DNA of 24,656 nt from NCBI RefSeq assembly GCF_000275845.1, contig NW_006766922.1, forward strand, positions 266,390 to 291,045, given 5' to 3'. A program made the position numbers and the translations under genes. Under the pieces are notes generated by a model, which searched no databases, was not told where the DNA came from, and saw only the letters and a program-made list of their open reading frames with translations. How positions within the stretch are numbered: position 1 is the stretch's first letter; every line of letters begins with the position of its first letter. Shown here piece after piece: positions 1-10,574 of this stretch. This DNA is from Dichomitus squalens LYAD-421 SS1. Its lineage: Eukaryota > Basidiomycota > Agaricomycetes > Polyporales > Polyporaceae.

Positions 1-417
1 CGGACTCTTCTGGTACTGTCTAGGACAATCCGTACTACTCCAGAACGGTCTAGACAGGTCTATGCCTTACTCATCTCTTACTCATCCTATGATGCGATAC
101 GTCGCAATTCTTTCGTCGTTGTATTATTCATCGCACTATGGTACATGTGACTAACCACTCTTCGATTAGTCATGGACTCTTCTCTGTAGTATATAAGGAC
201 TTCAGATTGCGTCCTCCCTCTTCAGTCTTTCCTTACTGACTGAAGAGTGAGTACTTCCTTACCTCTACCTCTAACTTGTAGTTACTTACTTAACCTTTGT
301 AGTCTTGCTTCGACTCTAGGTACAGTTCGTTGCTGCAATAGAGTCTTTCCTTACTGACTGAAGATCTTGCTTCGACTCTAGCTTCGACTCTAGTCGGATC
401 TAATCCTTGTCTTCACA
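1..417 (+). mobile_element. LTR-like sequence, 3' portion (solo or terminal LTR)
   Basis: This non-coding stretch has the look of a retrotransposon long terminal repeat. A TATA box (TATATAAGG) sits at 190-198, followed by a pyrimidine-rich region with internal direct repeats, and the stretch ends in ...CTTCACA at 411-417, compatible with the usual CA end of an LTR. No primer-binding site follows position 417 and no reverse transcriptase or integrase reading frame is seen nearby, so it would be the 3' LTR of an element lying mostly outside the window, or a solo LTR. The left boundary is not visible and no target duplication could be shown. The LTR call is inference from layout. Confidence 0.4.
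224..393 (+). repeat. Internal direct repeats downstream of the LTR TATA box
   Basis: A 23-base sequence containing CTTTCCTTACTGACTGAAGA is present exactly at 224-246 and 342-364. A second unit, CTTGCTTCGACTCTAG, is exact at 304-319 and 366-381, and its last 12 bases recur at 382-393. The repeats lie just downstream of the TATA box, where the R/U5 part of an LTR would be. They may be ordinary LTR length variation or binding sites. Confidence 0.8.
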
Positions 418-823
418 GCCCCGAGTTTATCACCTCCAATGTCTTGTACAGCGCTTGTTCAAGAGTCGTCCCAACTCGCGGATGTTCCACAGGCTCTTAG
501 GCGCCGACTGCTAGCACTGGGCTCGGTGTGTTACCATAGAATCGAACGTGGATAAAAAGTAGATTATGGGCGACAGGGAATCGCTACGACAATCCTATAC
601 TCGAAAGCGTCGATTACAGCGAATTTTAGTATAGGGACAAATTCAGAAGCATATGAAAGCGAGACATTCATAGAGCTTGGAGGAGAGCATGCTGAGCGAA
701 ACGTCAATGAAGAAAGGAAGATTGGAGTCCATCATTGGGTACGACATTAAGAGCGTTCAGTATGCTCTAAGACAAAGTTAGGCCGAAGAGGCTCGGGGTA
801 TCTCAGTTTGCGGGTATCGTTCT
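418..823. other. Intergenic stretch, nothing recognised
   Basis: This stretch lies between the LTR-like sequence and the 3' end of metacaspase A. No family motif, splice-consistent reading frame or repeat was recognised. It probably contains the 3' untranslated region of the minus-strand metacaspase gene. Confidence 0.5.
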
Positions 824-3193
824 TCATAAAGCGGGTATTGAGCGCCTGGACGTCGCCCAGTAAGCTGCAAGTTCTGGTTGTTCAACAAATTCCTGACGCA
901 CTCCCGGTAGCATGCTCCCAATCTATCATCAGACAGGCTCACGTCAAGACGTGGGAAGGCGCAGATAGGGACACGGAGGCTTACCTGCGGAACGGACCAG
1001 TTGACACGTTCGAGAACCGGTCTCTGCTTTGAGGGGGTCCGTTTCGCATTCGCTGCCTTGCGCTTGCGATTGCTCTTATCGATACGCTTGATTCGAGCAC
1101 AGCACTTATTTCTGCAGACAAAAATGTGAGTGCCGCTCTGATGGAGATCAAGGGGTAGAACCTACGCGAGCTCGGTAGCCAGGGTCAGATACGTCGGATG
1201 AGGGTCTTCCTCTGCTCAAAAAATGTATGTCAAGAAAATGTATGTCAAGAGGATACACCTTCTCATCCGTGTGAACGTCCATACCCAGCAACTCGACTAG
1301 TATCTGTGAGGTTCGGAGGTTAGGAGCTGGTCGCATTGCGAGTGCCAGAGTGTCATTTACCTTCGTCATAGTTCTACCATCCGTTCCATCATACGCTTCC
1401 TCCCCATCATGGCATGCTGAGATGGACGTCTGAAATAGACTGGGTCATTCAATGGGTCGCAATTCTATGTGCGACACCCACCACATCCGTTATTGGAAGG
1501 CTTGTAATGGCACACTTGCCCGAGACACAGAGCCTATCAGGCATGGGCTCAGGAGAGGTGGTTCTGCGTAGGCCTAGATAGCTCATGACAGAGGTGAGAG
1601 AGTTCTGACGGCTGGCGGTGCGCTTTGTCCATTCCGTAGTCTCTGTCTGGCCAGAGGTTTGCCGTATCTGTACACTCGCCCGCTTCGTCGTTCGCGTCGC
1701 TTGCTCACTCTGTCGAGTGTCCGTCCGAGCAGTCTGCTCGGTAGTCCCGACATGATGAGCAGAGGGAGTCACTGGTGAGTTCGCTCGTTGTGCAGTATGT
1801 GTGGACGTGTGCTCTGAGGTGTATAATTGAAAGCGTCTTTCCCCCTTGTCGCCGTTGGGAAGCCGCGTAAGCGAGGTATCAACACATGAGATCTTCTCCG
1901 AAGACTCGCGCAGACGTTGGTGTATCCTCGTTCCTTCTCTGCTACCGGTGGAACCTATGATGCCAAAGAAATTTGGTATTTCATCATACGAAGGTATAGG
2001 CTAATTCAGAGGCGTACCTCTGACGACAGGGCGAGGGACAGCCTGTCCTTCCCGTACCTCCCAATCGGCGGACACGTCTTGGGAGATGGAAGTCAGCGAT
2101 TGCACTGGATAAACAGCATTATATCTCACCACAAGCGTCCTTCCGCTCTACATCATGTAGGTTGATTCAGCTTATACTAAGATGATGGCATGTTCATCAC
2201 TCACTGACGGCCATCCACCTGGACTTCTGCTGACTTGGCGTGCGACATAAAAACGGCTGGTATACTTCATTGCATAAGTAGTGGTCCAGATCCAGGAGCG
2301 TTCCCGAATGGCAGGAGTCGAAGACCGCAGTAAGCTTAGATCCGATAGGTAGTTTGTCGACGAGCATCGTTCGCAAGTCCTGTGATTGAAGTAGACGTAC
2401 AGCAAGAGTATATCAGGCACCGAACAACGCAAATCCACGTCAATAGATGCTCACATTATCTACGATGAGCTTGTCCATATTTCCGGGCTCGATGTAGCCT
2501 TCGTGGTCCAAGGGTATGAGGACTATCTATGTGAGCAAAGGCTGGGGACGAGCGGAAAAAGACAGAAGATGTCCTACCTTCATTCAGGCCGTCGTCTTCA
2601 TCCGTATCATCTGTCTCGACTTGGCCGGTGTGTCCCGAGTCTACCATGTCCGCCTGCATTAGTCATGGAGGGATGGGGGCTAGTAGTGAGACTTGCAATA
2701 GAAGACCAATTCGTCGCCCGCCTCGACTCCTTGAACCAGATGCTCGATCTCGCGCAACTGAGGGACAAGGACTTTAGATACACGTTCAGAAGCAACCAAT
2801 TCTTCACGGCTTACTATTTTGGCCTTCGTGGGTTGCAGCCATGGATCCTGGCCATCGTCGAGCATCATCACGATATGCCGCTTGTCGAAACCGTACTTGC
2901 CTAAAAGGCATACGGGATGAGAGCGATGTCATGATAATAGGAATATACGCACGTTTCAGAAGCTCACTCCACATTTTCGCGTCACGATGGGCGTTGGGAA
3001 GCTTGTCGATCCCGCTTCCCTTCTCATATCCAATTCCGATAATCAAGGCCTTCTTTGGGTTCTTCCGGACAACTGCGTCTTGTCTATCGTTTCCTTTCAG
3101 CTGAGTATGGAAACGCTTGAGGAGAACTTTGCCTTGAGGCTGAAAATGATTCCAAGGTGCAGTAAACCGACGGAGTATGGGGATCGTGGGCAT
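824..3193 (-). CDS. Metacaspase A (peptidase C14, caspase domain), 13 exons, one apparent frame break
   Basis: Family role: cysteine protease cleaving after Arg/Lys, linked in fungi to stress and programmed cell death. Exons (minus): 3193-2953, 2900-2815, 2757-2697, 2640-2578, 2526-2455, 2379-2205, 2104-2018, 1954-1482, 1429-1361, 1303-1285, 1211-1166, 1111-985, 922-824 (TGA). Visible motifs in order: KKALIIGIGYEKG (beta 1), KYGFDKRHIVMMLDDGQDP, FYYSGHTGQ with the catalytic His (formed across the exon 3/4 splice), VFDSCHSGTLLDLDHY with the catalytic Cys, a Ser/Thr/Arg-rich linker, SPEPM near GKC, SISACHDGEEAYDGTDG and TMTK, EEDPHPTYLTLATELA, and VPQIGSM near the C-terminus. Start: first ATG of exon 1, giving a basic 45-residue leader. 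Intron 3 is GC-AG. The exon 4 donor and exon 5 acceptor do not keep frame: exon lengths sum to 1618 nt, two short of a multiple of three. The gene may therefore be a recent pseudogene, or the splice model may be off there. DUF6699 gene A lies upstream on the same strand. Confidence 0.85.
1220..1249. repeat. Tandem duplication of 15 bp inside metacaspase A intron 10
   Basis: The unit AAAATGTATGTCAAG occurs twice head to tail at 1220-1234 and 1235-1249. In the splice model it lies within intron 10 (1284-1212 on the minus strand). Read through, it would encode a repeated LDIHF, but the better match to metacaspases comes from splicing it out. Confidence 0.85.
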
Positions 3194-5281
3194 GTCCCAG
3201 CGCGAAGGAGCCTATTCCGGAGATCGTACCCCAGCGCCACGTTCTGCTTCGCAGACCGTGGAGAGTGTGGGGGGAGAATCTGAAGAAAGAGAAGTGTCTT
3301 TGGGCTGCCTTTAAGCACTCTGGCTATACCGATGCCACAGCCCATCCGCACAGGATAGACGTCGGAGAAGGCTCTGTGAACGGCTGACAGGCAGTTAAGA
3401 TATCTAAGAGAAGCTTCAACGATGACGCCGTAACGTAAGCGGACACTCAATGAGAAACGGCTGTGCAACCAACGCGGTCAACATGTGGCAAGCAGAACAC
3501 ATGCGCGATGAAACATTCCGCGGCGTCATTGGGACTCGCAGACGCTACTACATAGCTTGCATTTGTTTCGAAATGGTGTCGTATACACCCTTCACTAATG
3601 AGACCCGGATTTAGGCGATAGACGAGGCTTTTGAATACAGCCTTGAAGCCACATGCTGTACGAGGCCTCGTGGGCTATTGTCAGCGAGGCGCGGTGGGAA
3701 CATCATGCACGAGGTCCGAAGCGCAGAAGAGTGAATCCAGGCCTGTCAGGCTCAGTCGCTCTCATTGCCGGTATCAGGAGACCTGGTCGAGAATACCATA
3801 AGTACCCTAAGTGCGACGCTTCCAAGACGCTAGCCTCCGGGCTGGATTCCCGCTGTGAAATGCGCCAACGATGCATGCCTTAACGCACCAAAAACTCAAT
3901 ATGTACTTCTGTGATGACGGGACCTTCCTGACGCAGTATGATAGGGTCGTTAGAGTACTAGGGTGTTGATTTACGATATGGGAGCGAGAAACATAACGCA
4001 CCGCGGTCACTGTCAAGGGAACAGACACGACGGCTCAACAAGGAGTACAGGTAGGTGCGCCGGGCCCGATGAACTCGGGTTCCTAGATGTCAACCAATCA
4101 GGACGCTTGTACTCAAAACAAATTGAACATTTTACCTTCAACGTGTATAAAGTGATGTAAGACAATGACTGCAGTTGCCAGCGTCGACTCGTAGGTTTCG
4201 GGCTGGCGATATCACTGGGCGGGGTTACTTTCCCTGTGAAACGTTAAGGTTTGCGAAGAAGCCAAAGGTAGACTAGTTGTTCGCTGATGCCACTCACTTC
4301 GAAGTACATATATCGCGCGCAGCAGGCGAGAATGGCTCAAATGTCGCTGCGCCTGCGCTCACAACTGACACGTGTTCGAGATCGTGCAGTGGCCACGTTG
4401 CAAAAGTGGGTGACAAATTGTTCAGCGAAGGGATTTCATGTCACATCTCTCATTATATATATGGAGCTCGTCAGTAGAACACTCTAGGAGTACAATTGAG
4501 TCGTTGGGATGCTCTAGCGGAGCTACGGCCGGGTGCTTGACTTAGGGAAAGACGCAGAGCTGGCGCGTAGCGAGTAGGAGACACACCATAGACAGGGCTC
4601 CAGACAATTTGTGAAAGGGAGGGTCCATGCTGAGTCGTCAGGCATGCGAAGTTTCGAAGTAACATGGACGGAAAATGTCGGAGTCGGGTAAAAAGTGCAC
4701 AACAGTACTTAAGTAGACGATGTGAGAATTTGGTAGGTTCGGCTTCAGCTCGGCAGACAAGGCACGATTGCCACGGTGTCGTGCACTCCGATACTACGCG
4801 CTTGTTTTGGTTGCCTGCTTTCGCGTTGCCAGTAAGTGCTATGTACAGTCTGAACGTTGACTCTGGCTCCGTGTGTAGATCAAGTTCTCAAAACTGTACA
4901 ATCATATGGGAGCGTACACCGGCTTGGTACTTCTCATAGCGGTGCAGTCACCACTAAATAGAACTGTATTAAATTCTGGTCCTCGACGCCGGTCCCGGGG
5001 CCGATTAAAACGCCATGAGCTAGCCTGGCTCATAAGTCTTCAGACCCGCAACCTCAGGCCGATGAATCGTGCACCGGTCACTGTAGCAGGTTGAAAGAGG
5101 TGTTTCACGACAGTCAACGACTTGAATGATTCCAGGTGTTCAAGAACACATTGGAAGATCAAGGCAGAGTCTTGCGCAGCGGAGTCACTCTAGGACGCAT
5201 CGTCAGGTACGCCTCGCAGCACATTTTGCGTGGGTATTCATATTCACTAACGCAACAATTCACTACAAAGATCAGGGTCTA
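3194..5281. other. Intergenic region between metacaspase A and DUF6699 gene A
   Basis: About 2.1 kb holding the presumed promoter of metacaspase A and the 3' flank of the DUF6699 gene. Six-frame reading frames are short and none shows a recognisable motif or a consistent splice path. No similarity was spotted by eye to the matching 2.7 kb gap in the right arm (17902-20615). Confidence 0.5.
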
Positions 5282-6064
5282 TCACCAAACTGCCCCTACC
5301 TCAACCACAAACACCTCTCCAAGCGTCCTCCCTGGTGGCAATTCATCAAACATAGCAGGACGAATGCCTAAGAAGCGGCGCCGGTGGGAAAGATAATCTA
5401 TCCACCGCACCACATGTCCCCAAGTCTCATCTTCAGGAACGCATGGACGCCGGAGCTTCGATGCGTCCACCAGCGTCGCCCGCTGTGACGGACTGAGACT
5501 TTGGAGCTCTTTTGACCCTACGGGTGTCTGCAGACCATGATATAGGCCTTCGAGAACGTCCCACACGGTGGCGTACGAGGATGGCACCCGGGATGACGCG
5601 CGTAAGGACGGGATCTTGATCTCCACCGGAAGGTGAGGCAAGATCAGGACTAGCGATTTGAGTGGTAGTCTTCCCGCTCGGCGGCTTGAGTGAACGGCGC
5701 AGGGTCGTAAAAGAGCGTCGGGGGTGAGATGATAATTTCTGAAGGCCGCCGAGGGGTGCTGCGTCAGGTCCCACGAGATATGCGGCTCAGCGTTTTGACG
5801 AGGAATAGTGAGAAGGGGATCGATGATCGGACGCATATTGGTTGGGGACGATGCTTCGCCGACCGTGTACAGAGATGCATCATGTTTGGACATTTGCGTA
5901 TCGTCCGGCGGCAAGGGGATATTCTTCAGCAGGGGCGCTTTGGGAGGTCCCGCTGGTGAAGTTGGCGCAGAACGCAGTTCATGCGATCGTATATGATGGC
6001 TGGGCCTTGCGGATTTTGATGCTCTGGAGGCAGAAGAGCTCTGCGTGTGCGGTACACCCGTCAA
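5282..6064 (-). CDS. DUF6699 family protein A, 5' end uncertain
   Basis: An open frame of 260 codons with the pattern of the fungal DUF6699 domain, a family of unknown function expanded in mushroom-forming fungi. Visible in order, counted from 6064: a Ser/Pro-rich disordered N-terminal third; ISWDL at 96-100; SLVLILPHLPVEIKI at about 137-151, matching the usual PPL..L.I....LPW.I block; ATVWDVLEGLYHGLQTPV at 165-182, matching V(T)V.DVL..(I/L)Y..L...V; and RWIDYLSHRRRFLGI at 210-224, matching R(V/I)D(W/Y)L.....F.GL. The frame opens at a TTG, not an ATG, so the true start is either the internal ATG (residue 58, MSKHDASLYTV) or lies in an upstream exon; a possible acceptor CATCTAG lies about 45 nt upstream of the TTG. 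The domain is uninterrupted and likely functional. It is upstream of, and on the same strand as, metacaspase A. Confidence 0.8.
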   Translation of the reverse strand: MTGVPHTQSSSASRASKSARPSHHIRSHELRSAPTSPAGPPKAPLLKNIPLPPDDTQMSKHDASLYTVGEASSPTNMRPIIDPLLTIPRQNAEPHISWDLTQHPSAAFRNYHLTPDALLRPCAVHSSRRAGRLPLKSLVLILPHLPVEIKIPSLRASSRVPSSYATVWDVLEGLYHGLQTPVGSKELQSLSPSQRATLVDASKLRRPCVPEDETWGHVVRWIDYLSHRRRFLGIRPAMFDELPPGRTLGEVFVVEVGAVW

Positions 6065-8428
6065 GGGGTAGATAGGAGCTGAAGATGGGGATGTGTCAGA
6101 CTAGATGCAAGGCTACGAAAAGAGTGTTCTCGGGGACATACAATACGGCTGGCTTGGTGAGGACGAGGGATAGTGATACCACGTGGGTACAACAGGATAG
6201 TAGAGCGGCACGAGAAGGGTATACTGTTCCGAGTGTATTGGCAGCATGGAGGGGATGAACTTGTCGATGGTCCGTTACCAGCTATGACTTATACCTGCCG
6301 GATCATGGGGTCCCTTAGTAGCCTCATGTTCCGACAGAGATGTAAGTGCCTCATAGGCCGTAGGACAGGGAGCTTCCATTGCGGTAGATCAGTGCCACCT
6401 ATCTGCTCACGGGTGACGGCACCCTTCGAATTCATGTCTTCGCAACTCATAATCAGGGCCATCCGTGAGCATCGGGAGTTCAGTCTCCAGGGAACGCTAC
6501 GTGACGCAAGGGAAGCTAAGAAGCCATAGGTTCTACAGCCATCCCTGGCTGTGTTGCAGACACGAACGTCACAAGCATCATGCTTTCGCGAGAAGGGACG
6601 GCGCTGTACCGGCGAGTGTCCACATACTGTGCAACAAGCTTTCAGAATTTTAGGTTTGCCGCCCGAGTAAGCGTCTCCGCTCGAAAGTTCCCAAGCGTAA
6701 GAAGGTTTGCGTGGCACCTCTCTGGACGCTTCGTCATCGCCTCTCTCGAATTAAACGTGCACGACGTTCTCACTTGCCATCCGCTCTTTTACAAGATAGG
6801 CGCGCCTTCCGCAGAATCGAGAGCCCCGGCTTCATTAATGAACATCACCGAGGAGTGGATTCCAGAGAAACGTGACAACAATCTAGACCATCTCCATTCC
6901 TCACATGTGTCATTCCCAGTAGGGTCATTAGGTACACTCTCTTGATGCAGTACAGGGTCGCATACACATAGTCAACGGGGATCATTCCGTCGACCACACC
7001 GTAATTCCTCTGCGGAATCAACACAACGAAGGAGACTCCTGCGACACGGAGCCGTAGTCTCTGTTACGCTACCATCTCATGATTTGCAGACTGGTTCTGC
7101 AGATGTCAGGCTTTTGAGAACGAGCTGAGCTGTGCTGTTTGATTCGCCGTCGGCTATTCTCGTATGAGAGCAGCTGATGGCGTCATAACTTTACATAGCT
7201 CAGCGCCCAACGTTCGACCCCGACAAATGCTCAGCCGGGAAGAAGGAATGGAATCGGCTGAGGATAACAATCATGCCATCTATAATCAAGGGGTTGGGCT
7301 CGAGGACGAGCCCTCAGTATCATATGGATGAGGGCTCGACCGCGGGCCACGGCAACTATGGGTCACAAGTGCGGGGATCAGGCAGAAAGCCTCAGGAACC
7401 TTCAGTGATCACCGAAGATACGACGCCCCACTGGCTATATTTGTTCCTGCTATAGTAGCAACGGATCCCTCATGCGCAGCCGCCGCATACCGGCGAGCTA
7501 AGGAGACAGGGTACTCAAAGGAACCCGTTGTCCTCGGACTTCGACGAGATTCTCCGCTGCAATAAGCACGAGAACGTCGGTATGTACCGTCGGCAGGATT
7601 AATATATGTCTAGAGCGACTGTGCAGGTAATGTGGACGCTGAGTCTGTGTACAGGACTCCTTGGACGCGATCGGGGCGGCTGCGCTCGACTGGGAAGAGC
7701 GGATACGTCAAGCATCACCCTCACATACGGGGTGCAAATATCATGTGTGTCATCTAGTACAGAGCGCTTGGAGTGGACATCGAGAGGAGAGGAAGGACAT
7801 AGGGAACGGCTCGTTGCGCTAGCCCCGTGTTGTTCGCATTCTCCCCCAATATAGGCTTCTAGTACGGGCAACACGGTGAGACGGTGAATATGCCTTGGAC
7901 ATAAGCATGGGGCAGACATGAGGGTTCCAGGGGGATACTCACTGGAACCGGTATCTCCTGGGTCGACGAAAAGCCATCGCATACATCAGAGGAAAGAGGT
8001 ACAGGGAAAAGTCACACGACATGCGCAGAGCGCAAGCCGCGTCGACGTTTGAGAGGGATTTCGAATTGACCGAAGATGCACAATGGCTAGCGCCGGGACG
8101 TGGATTGAATAATGACTCACCAACTGTAGGTTTATCTTGCGGAAGGATTCGAGACGCGATGTCACCTGAACCTCCAAAGACTGTCATGGCCGTAGCCATG
8201 CCGCCGAGTGGGCCGTCAAGTATCGAAGCTTGAATGCTTGTAAGATACTCAACATGTTGGAGCTCTCTCCATCCAAGCATCTGCGACAGCGACATAGCGC
8301 GAGACTATAGAGGTTGATCCACTCACTGATCTAGCTGCAACAGAATCACGCTTTTCTGTACCCTTCCTGGCCCGTCGTGTCCCGCTTGGTCGGAAAGGAG
8401 CTCCTCGTTTTCACCAGTACACACTAGA
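6065..8428. other. Intergenic region, nothing recognised
   Basis: About 2.4 kb between DUF6699 gene A and the left inverted repeat. The frames are short and without known motifs. The most gene-like is a minus-strand pair near 8295-7599 that can be joined by a GTGAGT donor, but its product resembles nothing known to me. The proximal part (6065 to about 6250) should hold the promoter, and perhaps a first exon, of the DUF6699 gene. Confidence 0.45.
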
Positions 8429-8430
8429 TA

Positions 8431-8800
8431 AATTTTTCCGTTCTTATAGTTATAGTAAAACCCGAATTATTTGGCCCAAATGTTATAGTGGCCCCTCCAA
8501 ATATTTGAAACGGTTGGAGGGATGCCCCTCCCAGATATTCGAGGTGAACCCCAAATATTTGGATGTACGTAGGAGTGAGGGGAGGAGGGTACTCCCCCTC
8601 CACCAAATATTTGCCAAATATCTGAGTATTCCCCCCCCCGTGCGTCCTGAGGCACGCGACGCGGCACATGTTCACACGTCCAGATATTCTTCAAATATTC
8701 GGTTGGAAAATATTTGGCCGCTAACAAATATCTGAGATGCTGCTTCTACCGGCGACAAATATCTGCGCTCCTCCAGATATTTGCACAAATATCTCATACT
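8431..8800 (-). repeat. CAAATATTTG-rich repeat, copy A (left)
   Basis: Non-coding element whose outer 195 bp matches copy B in reverse. It carries about twelve close versions of the 10 bp palindrome CAAATATTTG (for example 8498-8507, 8552-8561, 8604-8613, 8615-8624, 8692-8701, 8725-8734, 8756-8765, 8774-8783), often spaced 10-30 bp apart, separated by G/C homopolymer-rich stretches such as a run of Cs near 8631-8639. The inner part (8625-8800) has motifs but no close match in copy B. The short protein frames read through it are by-products of the repeat. Confidence 0.8.
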
Positions 8801-9229
8801 ATTTGTGAAGCTCGAGTGATACAAGAGGTAATCTATGCTATTTTTCGCGTCGTACTCGACATTGTAGGGTTCCAGAGCCGTCCCGCATCTGCTCCCAAAC
8901 AGGACGCGCCCTCACCCGCTTCACAGGTGTCTCACTCAAGCTCCCGCCCTTGTCGACGTTGTGGGCGGAGAGTGCTCGTACCCCATCGCCCACTTCATAC
9001 ACACCATCGGTTGGTCCGCGAGCAAAGCTGGGGGCTACACTAAGCCCGTCAACCGCCTCTGCGCGCCCACCTGCATCTCGGGGCGCCAGCAGGACTCCGA
9101 CGATCACCTACTGTCGCGCTTTGATCGGTACCATGACACTCACATCTGAGTCACCACGAGCCGGAGACGCAATTTTGCAAAGTCGCTGATCACACACAGA
9201 AGCTGTTCGTCCGAGCCAGTAACATGCGT

Positions 9230-9869
9230 ACGTGTTACATACCTTGGTGATCCAGGCGCAGGCTCCACCGGTGACCGCACCCCGCTCGGGATCCATGGCC
9301 GATGTGCATTCGGGTCTACAGCCGACTCTGTTCTCGACTTCGCGGGTCCTAACGAGATTGCACCAAAATCCACTGTCGGTGATGAGGGCACTGGGAAAAT
9401 GATGGTAGACGCGGTTGAGGACTGTGCCAGGGCCCGCATGTGTCCCAGCCCAAGCGACCTGGGCTCCATCGGGGCGTACCAGGCACTCCGGTCCCGTCGA
9501 CAAGCGACAGGCTGATGCCGTTTGCTAGACCATGGATAGGACGCGCACCTGATGTGGAGGACCCAGTGTCTCCTCCTTGCCGTACTCATGCTTCCACGCC
9601 TGGAATCCGCCAATGAGCAGCATGGACACGCTCTTCAAGATCTTGCAGAAGGCGGTCTCGTGGATGGCCTTGAAGAGGACGGAGACCGGGGAGTGCACGT
9701 CGCCCATGTTCTCGAACACGTCGTCGTAGATCGTGACCAGGTCAAACTTGTCTCGGTTCTTGGACAGGACAGATCCGTCACGCGGACTGATGCTGAGCGC
9801 GTCTTCGATCGTCGATCTGTTCATGCTGCGACACGCACGCATGAGAAGCGGGTTGTCAGTCAGATGCAC
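9230..9869 (-). pseudogene. Fragment of a ubiquitin carboxyl-terminal hydrolase (rhodanese domain and linker)
   Basis: The minus-strand frame from 9869 reads as the rhodanese-like domain found upstream of the catalytic domain in fungal Ubp4/Doa4- and USP8-type deubiquitinases. It has NKFDLV-type strand residues (KFDLVTIYDDVFENMG near 9750), then PVSVLFKAIHETAFCKILK and MLLIGGFQAWKHEYG near 9620-9575. Downstream, linker-like pieces continue in two other frames: LANGISLSLVDGTGVPG near 9528 and VDFGAISLGPAKSRTES near 9385. Three frames are thus needed for one protein region, so at least two frameshifts are present. The peptidase domain with its Cys and His boxes is absent, as is everything upstream of the rhodanese domain. 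This is a captured or decayed fragment. Family assignment is from motif memory and is fairly secure for the rhodanese part, weaker for the linker. Confidence 0.6.
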
Positions 9870-9892
9870 AGAAACGTGGTAGACGGACTCAC

Positions 9893-10200
9893 CTGTCGCG
9901 TTGAAAGATGTAAGTGGAGGGCTCTGTGCAGACCTCCCATGCTGCTACGGCAGCCTCCCGCCCCTCCATACTCGTCCCGCTGTTGATCGCGTCCACGAGG
10001 ACGATGCTGAGCACCAGGGCATCGAGCATTGCCAGGTTGGCACCTGCGTCTCCAAATGCTCATGACGTGTGTCGCGTCGCCGAGGACCGTGACGCCTGGG
10101 ACGGGCTTCCACCTGTGGCCGAGCGGCATGTGGTACGAGGGACGCATGCAAATCGCGCTGTCGCCGCAGTGCTCGAGGGAGCTAGCGAGGGGCAGGAGTG
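9893..10200 (-). pseudogene. Fragment of a FAD-dependent aromatic monooxygenase, frameshifted
   Basis: The minus-strand translation gives LEHCGDSAICMRPSYHMP, then GHRWKPVPGVTVLGDATHVMS, the conserved GD motif block of PHBH-type flavin monooxygenases (P.G(V/R)..LGDAAH..(S/P)), which contacts the FAD ribityl chain. In another frame it continues GDAGANLAMLDALVL and then VDAINSGTSMEGREAAVAAW, matching the G.G.N.A..DA helix that follows. About two bases are missing between the two blocks, which breaks the frame. A good donor (CAG/GTGAGT) follows at 9893, then no further recognisable exon. The N-terminal GXGXXG nucleotide-binding part is absent. It lies immediately upstream of the deubiquitinase fragment on the same strand. 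Confidence 0.65.
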
Positions 10201-10264
10201 AGGCAGTAACGAGATGAGGAGGCGGGATCAGACACAGGGACGAGACGCCGACGGGGCAACCGCA
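10180..10264 (+). repeat. GA-rich dispersed repeat, copy 1
   Basis: Shares AGCTAGCGAGGGG, GACGAGACGCC and the closing GGCAACCGCA (10255-10264) with copy 2 at 10575-10763. It borders the monooxygenase fragment on its upstream side. Similarity is imperfect and was judged by eye. Confidence 0.45.
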
Positions 10265-10574
10265 TGCGCTGAGGGCAGCTATAAGTAGGCAGTGGAAGAG
10301 AGTCCAAGTCCCTCGAGGTTGTGTGTCGGAGTACGTCATAGAGAGGATGGAGTGTATGTCTTGCGAAGTGGCTGTTGAGGCGGCAACGCGATCGACGGAA
10401 GGCAGGCTGAGTAGCAGCTCGCCCTCAGGAAATTAATGGTAACCTACCTTAGGCTCCTTAACCTCAATCTCTTGCCCTCTTCCTCCTCGCAACATCTCCC
10501 CTCGCCACTCTCGCCACCCTACGGTTGGGTTTTGAGGCCAGAGTCAGGCGGCGAAAACGCGAGCGAAGGTGGTG

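Noticed and set aside
1148..1369. Reading through metacaspase A introns 9 and 10 to end the protein at 1148
   Set aside because: Splicing out 1360-1304 and 1284-1212 gives EEDPHPTYLTLATELA and a 3' exon structure matching metacaspase B, which is a far better family fit.
7599..8295. Possible two-exon minus-strand gene joined by a GTGAGT donor
   Set aside because: The splice join keeps frame, but the product matches no family I recognise, the second part is unusually rich in Ser, Pro and Arg, and the intron would be about 150 nt. Support is too thin to call a gene.
8424..8727. Short proteins repeating QIFG or NIWG motifs
   Set aside because: They are translations of the CAAATATTTG palindrome array; the same peptide appears in the inverted copy only because the DNA repeat is shared.
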